A stretch of 51,491 bases of DNA. It comes from Lactobacillus delbrueckii subsp. delbrueckii DSM 20074 = JCM 1012. Lineage in GTDB: Bacteria > Bacillota > Bacilli > Lactobacillales > Lactobacillaceae. The position numbers were made by a program, and so were the translations under genes. The notes under the pieces were generated by a model. That model was not told where the DNA came from. It did no database searches and saw only the letters and a list, made by a program, of their open reading frames with translations. Position 1 is the first letter of the stretch, and each line of letters opens with the position of its first letter. Where the stretch lies: contig NZ_AZCR01000001.1 in NCBI RefSeq assembly GCF_001433875.1, positions 22,462-73,952 on the forward strand. Reading direction: 5' to 3'. This document shows positions 43,487-51,491 of the stretch, piece after piece.

Positions 43487-46400
43487 ATGACCCTGCAATG
43501 AAGAAAGCTTTTTTCCAACCGGATCCTGGACCGGGGAAGGGACTACTGGAAAAAGGACTGGGTCTACGCGCCCAGCTACAGTGAATTGCCGGCCGGCATC
43601 CACTGCCGAGTTGGCAAGCCCGAGCAAAGCTATGACGTAACGATTGACTTCTCTGATGACTGGAGCGAGATCAAGTGGATGGACTGTGACTGCCCTTACG
43701 CGGCTGAAGGCTACAACTGCAAGCACGAGGCAGCCTGCTTGTACGCCACGGAGCTTTTTATTGAAGGGATGCAGGCCATTCAAGAACCCTTGACCAGCGA
43801 ATTGCCTGCAAGCGACCGCAAAAAGCGGCAGGAAGAGATTATTGAAAAGGTCTACGGCCTTGGCAGAAAATATGTCAACTATATTTTTGATCCTGGCAAG
43901 ATTCTTGCATCGGTTGACTTTGACCCGGTCCTTTGGGAGCGGATCTTGGATAATCCGGCCCTGGCCCATTTGGTAGCCGTTAACCTGGATGACAGCCAGG
44001 CTAATGATAAGCAGCCCCTGTTAACGGCTACCGGCTTCAGCCATTTCGCCAACCGCGGGAACGGGAACAAGGTCAACGTTAAAGTTGGCCTTAAGCAAGT
44101 AAGCGAGCTGAAGTGCAATATTGCGGAATGCAAGCAAGACGAAATTACCGGCTCTTGCCGGCATGAAATTGCCCTCCTGCAGAAGCTGGTCTTGATGATC
44201 ATGCGGGAAAACCCGGGTGAAGTAACTGACTACCAGGCAGACCGTGCCCTGGCCAGGGCAGATATGCTGGAAGAATTCGACCAGGATGCCTTAGAGGGCG
44301 TGAAGCTTTTGGCCCAGCTGGAGAAAGAGCCGGGCGGTTCTTTTTTAGTCAAGTTTAAAGTCGGCCAAAAGCGCCTTTACGTGGTGAAAAACATCCAGAA
44401 TTTTGTCGACGATGTCTTAAGCTGGCGGCCAATATCCCTGGGCAAGGAAGAAGTCTTGGTATCACCAGATTCTTTTGACCCGGCCAGCCAGCGCTTGTTC
44501 AGCTTCTTGGCTACGATCGCGGCAGATGGGGCAGACATTTACGGAGAGTCAAAAAGAAGCATTGAGATTGCTTCCGGCCGGATTGACGGCTTTTTCGCGG
44601 CGATTGAAGGCAGCGAAGTCGAAAACTTGGACAATAAGCAGGTCGTCCCTGCTAAGCGGGGCGAACTGGAAAAAGCTGAGCTTGAGATCGATGTATACGG
44701 GGGCCGGGGGATCAGCATTACCGGGATTTGCCCGCCGGTTCTCCGGGGGATCCGGGCCAGCTACCAGCTGACAGATGAAGCATTTGTTGCTGGCAAGCTC
44801 GGCAATATGCTGTACGCCCTTTTTGGCAACAAAGAAAACATTGACGTGTCCTTTGACATAAACCATCTGAGCCAATTCAAGGCTACTGTCCTGCCTCTTT
44901 TGAAAAAATACAGCAACTTGACCATTAGCCCGGCTGCCCAGCAGCTTTTAGAAGAAGCAGGAGGCTTGGAAAATAGCCAGCTGCGCCTGGATGTTGAGGG
45001 CGATGAAGTAGTTGGCCAGGCCCGGGTCTTTTATCAAGGCAAGGCGGTCCGCTTGGGCGCAAGCGGGGAGCGGGCAATTAAGCGGGACTGGTACAAGGAA
45101 GAGAAGCTGGCTGCTCTGCTGGAGAAATTTTTTGACCTGGAAGACGGCGACTGCCGCTTGAATAAAGGGGATGACGAAGCGGTATACCAGCTTTTGGAAG
45201 GGATGCCGAAATTGTTCGCCGCCTTTGATGAAGTTGAAGTTACTCCAGCCTTTAAAAAGCTCAAGCTTAAAGACAAGCTGAATCTGGCTTTTGGCCTTTC
45301 CTTAAGTGACGGGCTTTTGCGCCTGGATCTGAAAAGCGAGCTTACGCCAGAAGAATTAGCGGAGGTCTTCAGCCAGTACAAGGATCGGAAGAAGTATATC
45401 CGCTTGAAGAACGGCAGCTTCCTTAATCCAGCCAGCCAGGACTTGGGAAAGCTGGCCCTTTTAGCTAAAAACTTAGATTTAACCGCTAAGGATTTTGGCA
45501 AAGAACAGCTGGAAATGCCGGCCTACCGGGCCCTTTACGTCGACCAGCTCTTAAAAGAGCAGGAGATGGGCGAAATTGAAAGAGACGACCACTTCCAGCA
45601 ATTACTTGCTGACTTTGACCAAAAAGAAGCGCCACTAAAACTGCCAACCGGCCTAGAGAAGATCCTCCGGCCTTATCAAAAGACCGGGACTGCCTGGATG
45701 AACCGGCTGGCCCAGCATGGCTTTGGTGGGATTCTGGCGGATGAAATGGGCCTGGGCAAGACCTTGCAGGTGATCAGCCTCCTGGCCAGTCAAAAGGACC
45801 AGCCGAGCTTGATCGTGGCTCCGGCCTCTCTCGTTCTTAACTGGGAAGCTGAGTTTAAAAAGTTTGCCCCGGAAACGAAGACGCTGGTTTTGTCTGGCTC
45901 TAAGAAAGAACGAAGCGGGCAATTGGCAGACTTGACTGAAATTGACGTTGTAATCACGTCTTATGACCTGCTTAAGCGCGATATTGCCAACTATGAGCCG
46001 CATACTTTTGCCTATGAAGTAATCGATGAGGCGCAGATGATCAAAAATCCGCGGACAGCCGCGGCTAAGGCGGTTTCCGTGGTTAAAGCCAAACACCGCT
46101 TTGCCTTGACCGGGACGCCGATTGAAAACCACTTAAGTGAGCTCTGGAGTATTTTTAACTTCGTCATGCCGGGCTTTTTAAAGAGTTACCGGGAATTTAA
46201 GAAGAATTTTGAAAGTCCGATCGTTAAGGAAGACGACCAGGACTGCTTGAACCGGCTCAATCAGATGGTCGGTCCTTTTATCCTCCGCCGCTTGAAAAGA
46301 GACGTCCTCAAGGATCTGCCGGACAAGCTGGAGGAAGTCCGCTATGTCGGCATGGGCAAGGAGCAGAGAAAGCTCTATGACGCTGAAATTGCCCGCTTGA

Positions 46401-47036
46401 AAAATAAGGTTATGGCTGGAAGGTATCAAGCGCGAGCAGATAGAGATTCTGGCGGCATTGACCAGGATCAGGGAAATCTGCTGCGACCCGGGCCTGCTTT
46501 ATGAAGACTACAATGGTGAATCTGAAAAGCGCCTGGCCTGCGTGGATTTGATCAAGAGCGCGATTGACGGGGGCCACAAGGTCCTGCTTTTCTCCCAGTT
46601 TACCAGCATGCTGGACCTGCTGGAAGAAAGCCTGAAGGCAGAGGAAATCGGCTTTTTACGGATCGATGGCCAGACTCCTAAAGCCAGACGGCTGACTTTA
46701 GTCAACGTCTTCAACCATAAAGACAGTCCGGCTAAGGTCTTCTTGATTTCCCTTAAGGCCGGAGGGACGGGCCTTAACTTGACCGGGGCGGATACCGTCA
46801 TTCACTATGACCCATGGTGGAACGTGGCGGCCCAGAACCAGGCAACTGACCGGACCCACCGGATCGGCCAGGAAAAGAAGGTAACGGTCTACAAGCTGAT
46901 TGCCAAGGATACGGTTGAGGAAGCTATTTTGGACTTGCAGGAAGCCAAGAGCCAGCTGGCGCAAGGCATCTTGACGGCAGAGTCTGTTTCCAGCGCCAGC
47001 CTGCAAAAGGAAGACTTGCTCAAGATTTTGGACTAA
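43487..47036 (+). pseudogene. SNF2-family helicase with N-terminal SWIM zinc finger, early stop and late frameshift
   Basis: Reading from ATG 43487 gives MTLQ, then TGA at 43499-43501 where TGG would restore the family N-terminus (RKLFSNRILDRGRDYW follows). The SWIM finger CDC...NCKH lies at about residues 67-81. The SNF2 core has DEMGLGKTLQ (about 753), VIDEAQMIKNP, LTGTPIENHLSELW. At about 46419-46422 the frame shifts by one; the next frame continues GIKREQIEILAALTRIREICC and holds the helicase C-domain with GGTGLNLTGAD and DRTHRIGQ to TAA 47036. Repaired size is ~1183 residues. An internal TTG at 43586 could restart translation but the later shift still removes motifs V and VI. Confidence 0.9.
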
Positions 47037-47042
47037 AGAAGC

Positions 47043-47071
47043 TTGCTTTGCCTGGCTAAAGATGGTATTCT
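47043..47071 (+). promoter_or_regulatory. Candidate rplS promoter
   Basis: TTGCTT (47043-47048), 17 bp, TATTCT (47066-47071) preceded by TG at 47063-47064. Predicts a leader of about 80 bases. Confidence 0.55.
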
Positions 47072-47079
47072 ATTAGACG

Positions 47080-47157
47080 TGGTATTTTGCCAATAAAAAT
47101 TAGGGGTGTTCCGCTGGCCCAGAGAGGTTGATGAATGCCGTAGAAGGAGAAACAATA
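47080..47157 (+). promoter_or_regulatory. rplS leader, candidate L19 autoregulatory RNA
   Basis: Firmicutes often carry a structured L19 leader here (Rfam L19_leader). This leader contains CCGCTGGCCCAGAGAGG and GATGAATGCCG close to the ribosome site AGAAGGAGA, in the expected place. I could not verify the fold; a covariance model search would decide. Confidence 0.4.
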
Positions 47158-47505
47158 ATGGATCCATTAATTCAAGAATTGACTAAAGAACAACTTCGTG
47201 ACGACATGCCTGAATTCCGTGCCGGGGACACTGTTCGTGTTCACGTACGTGTTGTTGAAGGTACTCACGAACGTATCCAGATCTTCGAAGGTGTCGTAAT
47301 CAAGAAGAAGGGCACTGGCATCGGCGCTACTTACACTGTTCGTAAGATCGCTTCCGGCGTTGGCGTTGAACGGACTTTCCCAGTTAACACTCCACGTGTT
47401 GCCAAGGTTGAAGTTACCCGTCACGGCCGCGTACGTCGTGCTAAGCTTTACTACCTGCGGACTCGTAGCGGTAAGGCTGCTCGTATCACAGAACGTCGTC
47501 GTTAA
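47158..47505 (+). CDS. rplS: 50S ribosomal protein L19
   Basis: 115 residues, large subunit protein at the subunit interface. [20 protein letters not shown] and [14 protein letters not shown], then [13 protein letters not shown] and [13 protein letters not shown]-like sequence, are diagnostic. ATG 47158 is set by AGAAGGAGA upstream; an earlier in-frame ATG at 47131 lacks a site and is not the family start. Intact and with highly expressed codon use, in contrast to the broken genes on both sides. Confidence 0.98.
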   Translation: MDPLIQELTKEQLRDDMPEFRAGDTVRVHVRVVEGTHERIQIFEGVVIKKKGTGIGATYTVRKIASGVGVERTFPVNTPRVAKVEVTRHGRVRRAKLYYLRTRSGKAARITERRR

Positions 47506-47522
47506 TTCTGACAACGAATCTG

Positions 47523-47557
47523 AAACTGCTTTGCATTTTGCAAGGCAGTTTTATTTT
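47523..47557 (+). terminator. Terminator after rplS
   Basis: AAACTGCTTTGC pairs with GCAAGGCAGTTTT (one wobble), then TTTTATTTTT. Confidence 0.88.
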
Positions 47558-47567
47558 TACTCGTTTT

Positions 47568-47581
47568 GGAACTAACGTTCG
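47568..47581. promoter_or_regulatory. LexA/DinR-like box upstream of the TerB cassette
   Basis: GGAACTAACGTTCG contains a perfect GAAC-N4-GTTC core; only the outermost base differs from CGAAC-N4-GTTCG. It ends 11 bases before the -10 of the operon, where a repressor would act. A core of eight fixed bases is expected about once by chance in a window this size, so position matters more than match. Confidence 0.5.
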
Positions 47582-47589
47582 AAAAATCG

Positions 47590-47598
47590 TGCTATAAT
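47590..47598 (+). promoter_or_regulatory. Extended -10 promoter of the TerB cassette
   Basis: TGCTATAAT (47590-47598) is a perfect extended -10, 30 bases before the start codon; no good -35 is seen. Confidence 0.65.
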
Positions 47599-47627
47599 TA
47601 TGATAAAAACAGCAAGGAGGGGCAGGC

Positions 47628-49527
47628 ATGCATTTGGCGGAAGTAGACGACTACATTCAAAGCAAATATGGTATTGAAGCTAGCTATGTCGACCTGGCCG
47701 GGCAAACCCTGGCCGCCGTCACGGTCCCGGGAGCAAATGAAAGTTTCGCCTTGCTCCTTAAGAAGGACGGCCGCGAAACTGTTGAACTGAAAGCCGGGTC
47801 CTTGGCTAAGTTTTTGGCTGCCCAGTCGGCTTTTGGACCAGCCGTCTTCATGCAGGACCCGGCCTGGATCAGGGTTGATTTAGATAATCCTGCCTTAAAC
47901 GACCGCTTTTTTTACAAGACCCTGGATTCTGCCTATCAGAGCTCCCGGCCCTTGGAAGCAGCGAAAAATACGGCAGAAGATAGGCAAGAGCATGAAATCT
48001 ACCTGCTGGATGATGAGGGAGAAGACTTCCAAGAAGAAGTAATTCCTAAGCGGCCAGCCTTTTTCAAAGACAGCGACTTTGACCGCCTGCTGGTTGAAAA
48101 AGGCCAGCCCGTGATCCTGGAAGGGATCAAGCAGATGCAGGAGAGCTACGACTATTTGGCCGTACCCCGGCGGGAGAGCAATTTTTACCGGCAGGGGATG
48201 CTGATGGCTAATTATGAAGATGACTTTGCCCAAATGGTCCCAATTAACAAGCAGCGACCAGTCTATCATGATCCGACCGTCGACCAATTGCGGTCCTATT
48301 TTTCCTGGCGGACCAAGTTCCGGCAGGGCAAGTACAAGCCAGCTCCGGCTGCCTATGTCTATTTGCTGGCCAGTGAATTAGTCTGCCAGATCGGGGTTAA
48401 GGATAAAGCCGATGGCCTCCGTCAGCTCCGCCTTCTTTTTGCCAAGTGCGTGGAGCAAAGGGATATTTCCACTAGCTGGCAGGAAAAGCACATCCTGCAG
48501 AACTACCTGGTTTATTACGGTTTTGCTCTTGAGGAAATCCGGCCGGATTTTGAAGATGAGCTGATGCGGGGGGAAGTTTATCATAATCTTCTGTCTGGTG
48601 AAGCGAGCGGACAGGAACTCTACCAGGCCATCTGCTGCTTGTCTTCTTATTTGCCCAAGAACAATCCCTTGCTGAAAAAGGAGCCGGAGAAGTTTTATGA
48701 GCTTCTGGCCCAGGTCTGGCAGGAAGTCCGCCTGAATCCTTACCAGCTGCTTAAGCTTTTGGTCGGGGAAAAAACAACCTTGCCGGTAGAAATGTTTGCT
48801 GATACGGTTTTCTTCAGCCTTGATCCGGTCAAAGACGCTGAGCTCATTTTAGGGCCAGGCCTTGTCTACCGCTGCCAGGGCGGGCAGTGGAGTAATGAAG
48901 TCTACTGGCCTTCCGGCCGGCAGAGGCAGCTTTTGGCCAATTTCATGCATGAATTTGACCGCTTGAGCCGGCAGACCTTTAAGCAGGGGCGAGCCTTAAA
49001 AGAAAAAGACCTGCCTCCCGCTTTTAAGCAGGCAATCGTGCAAGGAATTGCTGACTACCAGGAAATTCTGATAGAAAGGGCCCGGCCAAAGGTTAAGATC
49101 AACCTGGCCATCCTGGACCAGATCCGGTCCGACGCGGCTGAAACCAAGGAAAGCCTGCTGACTGAAGAAGAGCGGCAGCTGGAGGCCGAAGAAGCTGAGA
49201 AAATTACTAGCGAGAGTAATAAGCAAGTATTCTGAGTCTTCTGCTGCAGAAGAAAAGATGACAAAGGACATTGATGAAACGGCTGCCAGCGGCCTGGGCT
49301 TAGACGAGAATGAAGAGCAGCTGCTTTTGGCTCTTTTTTCCGGCCAGCCCTACCAGGACTTTTTACGCCAGCGGCACCTGCTCTTAAGCGTGGTCGTGGA
49401 CCAGATCAATGAGAAAATTTTTGACGAAATCGGCGATGCCGTAATCGACTGCGATGGCCAGAAGGCAGAAATCGTGGAAGATTACCAGAGCGACCTCGCT
49501 GACTTATTAGGAATTGAGGAGAAATAG
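47628..49527 (+). pseudogene. TerB_N/TerB_C domain protein, frameshifted inside TerB_C
   Basis: ATG 47628 follows AAGGAGG by seven bases. The first frame (535 codons, stop 49235) has a variable N-terminus, then a TerB_N-like region with the diagnostic DQLRSYFSWRTKFRQGKY (about 222-239), a helical middle and the start of TerB_C (KVKINLAILDQIRSDAAETKESLL). Near 49215-49232 homology passes to the next frame, which continues SKYSESSAAEEK and then the end of TerB_C (SGLGLDENEEQLLLALF ... INEKIFDEIGDAV). Repaired, about 633 residues. TerB_N/TerB_C proteins are thought to work with helicases and ATPases in DNA processing or phage response. A second start at ATG 49258 is possible but the domain would still be split. 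Confidence 0.8.
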
Positions 49528-50849
49528 TGGAGCAAAAGAAACGGATTCCAAAGCGGATTGCCCAAACGGTTATCAGTTCACTTAAAGGCGGGGTTGCGCC
49601 CCGGATCGGCCTGCCATATATCACGGTGGGCCGGAAGGCGGAAATCGAGGCCCTTTTACATGACGTTGACTTAGTCAAAGAAGGCGGGGCCTCCTTCCGC
49701 TTTGTTGTGGGCCGGTACGGGTCAGGCAAGAGTTTTTTGCTGCAGACCATCCGCAACTACGTGATGGACAGAAATTTTATCGTCTTAGATGCCGACCTGT
49801 CCCCGGAACGCCGCCTGCAGGGCAGCAAGGGGCAGGGCCTGGCCACATACCGGGAACTGATCCAGAACCTGGCCACCAAGACCCGGCCGTAAGGCGGAGC
49901 CTTAACTTTAGTCCTGGACCGCTGGATCAACAATGTCCAGACGGCAGTAGCCAGTGAAATTCCTTTTGATGCCCCCGGCTTTCAGACAGCCGTTGACCAA
50001 AAGATAGTCAGCCAGATTTCCTCTTTGAGCGAAATGGTGCATGGCTATGACTTTGCCCAGCTGTTAGAGCGCTATTACCATGCCTACCTGGCCGGCGACG
50101 AGGATACCAAGGGTAAGGTGGTTAAGTGGTTTAGAGGGGAATACCGGCTGAAAACAGAAGCTAAGCAGGATCTGGGCGTCAACATCATTATTTCTGATGA
50201 AGACTGGTACGAGTACTTGAAGCTTTTTGCCGTCTTTTTCCGCCAGGCTGGCTACAGCGGCATGTTTATCATGGTCGATGAATTAGTCAACCTCTACAAG
50301 ATTCCTAACGCCATCTCCCGTCAGTACAACTATGAAAAGCTGCTCAGCATGTACAATGACGCCATGCAGGGCAAGGCCAAGTACCTGGGCATTATTATGG
50401 GGGCCACGCCCCAGGCAGTCGAAGACCGGCGGCGGGGCGTTTACTCTTACGAAGCCCTCAGGTCCCGCCTGGCCGAAGGCAAGTTTGCCAAGGAAGGGCA
50501 GCGGGACCTGTATGCTCCCGTGATCCACCTGGAACCCTTGACGGCAGAAGAAATGCTGGTTTTAACGGAGAAACTGGCCAACATGCATGCCAGCCTTTAT
50601 GGCTATGAGCGGACGATCAGCGAAAAGGACCTGGCTGACTTTATCAAGATTGAATATGCCAGAGTTGGCACGAGCAGCATGATCACCCCAAGAGAAATCA
50701 TCCGGGACTTTATCGAGCTGCTGGACATTGTCTTGCAAAATCCCGGCCAGACCGTGCAGAGTCTTTTGACAGACGGGGACTTTGCCTACACTAAGTCAGA
50801 CGCCGTGTCTGATGAAAAGACCAGCGACTTTGCGGAATTTACGATTTAA
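49527..50849 (+). pseudogene. BrxD-like P-loop ATPase (DUF2791 family), interrupted by a stop codon
   Basis: GTG 49527 overlaps the previous stop and follows GAGGAG. It reads MEQKKRIPKR..., Walker A VGRYGSGKS (about 61-69), DADLSPERRLQGSKGQGLA, then TAA at 49890-49892 (codon 122), after which the same frame goes on GGALTLVLDRWINNVQ to TAA 50849. GAA to TAA is the simplest cause. Downstream are the Walker B-like MFIMVDELVNLY (about 248), GATPQAVEDRRRGVYSYEAL, and ITPREIIRDFIELLD. Total 440 residues, the normal family size. In type 2 BREX systems such an ATPase (BrxD) pairs with an Lhr-like helicase (BrxHI), as it does here. Interrupted, so likely not functional in this strain. Confidence 0.85.
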
Positions 50850-50871
50850 GTTTTAATTAGGGAAGTTTTTT

Positions 50872-51491
50872 ATGGATACTTTTTCCCGCTATGCTCCCTT
50901 CATCCAGGACTATATCTATTCCCGGGGCTGGGAGACCCTGCGGCCTTTGCAGACAGCAGCGGCCCAGGTAATTTTTGCTACTGACGACAATTTGCTTTTG
51001 TCGGCTTCGACTGCTTCCGGGAAAACCGAAGCAGCCTTTTTCCCCATCTTGACAGATTTGGCGGAAAATCCGGCTGACTCTATTGCCTGCCTCTATATTG
51101 CCCCTTTAAAGGCCTTGATCAATGACCAGTATGACCGACTTAAAGACATCTGTGAAGGCAGTGGTGTCCCGGTTTGGCGCTATCATGGGGATGTTTCGGC
51201 TGCTCAAAAGCGGAAAATGTTCAAAAGGCCCCAGGGGGTCCTGCAGATAACGCCGGAATCCTTAGAGAGCCTGATAATCAACAAGCACGCGGATATTCCC
51301 CGCTTATTTGGCGATCTGCGCTATGTTGTCATCGACGAGTTGCACTCCTTTTTAAGAAGCGGCCGGGGCGGGCAGACCTTCTGCCTATTAGAGCGCTTAA
51401 ACCGGCTGGCTGGTGTTAAACCCCGCCGGATCGGCCTGTCAGCTACAATCGGGGACCTGAAAGCGGCTGGGCAGTTTTTAGGGGCCGGATC
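50872..51491 (+). CDS. Lhr/BrxHI-like DEAD/DEAH superfamily 2 helicase, N-terminal part (cut by window edge)
   Basis: ATG 50872 follows AGGGAAG. The frame is open to the window end, about 206 codons without a stop. It begins MDTFSRYAPFIQDYIYSRGW, then RPLQTAAA (Q motif), Walker A SASTASGKTEAAF (about 44-56), IAPLKALINDQ, ITPESLESLI, the DELH box in VVIDELHSF (about 150), RGGQ and motif III GLSATIGD (about 192). These are the features of Lhr-type large helicases and of BrxHI. It completes a TerB_N/C - DUF2791 ATPase - helicase cassette. The visible part is intact; state of the rest unknown. Confidence 0.88.
   Translation, partial: MDTFSRYAPFIQDYIYSRGWETLRPLQTAAAQVIFATDDNLLLSASTASGKTEAAFFPILTDLAENPADSIACLYIAPLKALINDQYDRLKDICEGSGVPVWRYHGDVSAAQKRKMFKRPQGVLQITPESLESLIINKHADIPRLFGDLRYVVIDELHSFLRSGRGGQTFCLLERLNRLAGVKPRRIGLSATIGDLKAAGQFLGAG

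Noticed and set aside
43498-43500. ATG that could start the SNF2 gene instead of ATG 43487
   Set aside because: It opens a frame reading KKAFFQPDPG that does not match the family and would itself need a frameshift within a few codons.
47131-47157. In-frame upstream ATG that would lengthen L19 by nine residues
   Set aside because: No ribosome site before it, while AGAAGGAGA is correctly placed for ATG 47158, which gives the family N-terminus.
1-51491. tRNA or rRNA genes, CRISPR arrays, insertion sequences, phage attachment sites
   Set aside because: None was recognised on either strand; the intergenic gaps are all shorter than 300 bases and are explained by promoters, leaders and terminators.

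Overview
The window looks like chromosome of a lactic acid bacterium of the Lactobacillus delbrueckii type. The reasons are the gene order (recN, then gmk-rpoZ-priA-fmt-rsmB-prpC-prkC-rsgA-thiN, asp23-fakA-recG-plsX-acpP, rnc-smc-ftsY-ylxM-ffh-rpsP-rimM-trmD-rplS), the fairly GC-rich coding sequence for a lactobacillus, an oligopeptide transport operon with two oppA genes, and an unusual number of broken genes. The species call is an inference from content; no database was searched.

Layout. 1-5660: 3' end of folD, then xseA-xseB-ispA-tlyA-recN, tightly packed and ending in a terminator. 5765-7100: an accessory insert with a wrecked oligopeptide-binding lipoprotein gene and, on the minus strand, a small unknown gene whose promoter carries two LexA (SOS) type boxes. 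7198-17109: gmk-rpoZ, then priA-fmt-rsmB-prpC-prkC-rsgA-thiN (replication restart, translation, PP2C phosphatase and PASTA kinase signalling). 17305-20307: a decayed surface island, with a multiply frameshifted LPXTG coiled-coil protein and a frameshifted ABC exporter. 20408-26176: rpmB (minus strand), asp23-like gene, fakA, recG, plsX, acpP. 26414-34106: an oppDFBC-oppA1-oppA2 peptide uptake locus set between acpP and rnc. 34231-43472: rnc-smc-ftsY-ylxM-ffh and rpsP-rimM-trmD (RNA processing, chromosome organisation, SRP targeting, ribosome and tRNA maturation). 43487-51491: accessory DNA-processing genes on both sides of the intact rplS: a broken SNF2/SWIM helicase before it and, after it, TerB_N/TerB_C protein - BrxD-like (DUF2791) ATPase - Lhr-like helicase, which runs off the window.

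The core genes are intact and arranged as in other lactobacilli. The damage falls in the accessory inserts between core operons, where six genes carry premature stops, frameshifts or deletions. The most interesting candidate system is the TerB/DUF2791/Lhr-helicase cassette at the right edge. Its promoter carries a perfect GAAC-N4-GTTC core just upstream of an extended -10, so it may respond to DNA damage. In this strain its first two genes are interrupted. No tRNA, rRNA, CRISPR array or insertion sequence was recognised, and no gap without a gene exceeds 300 bases.
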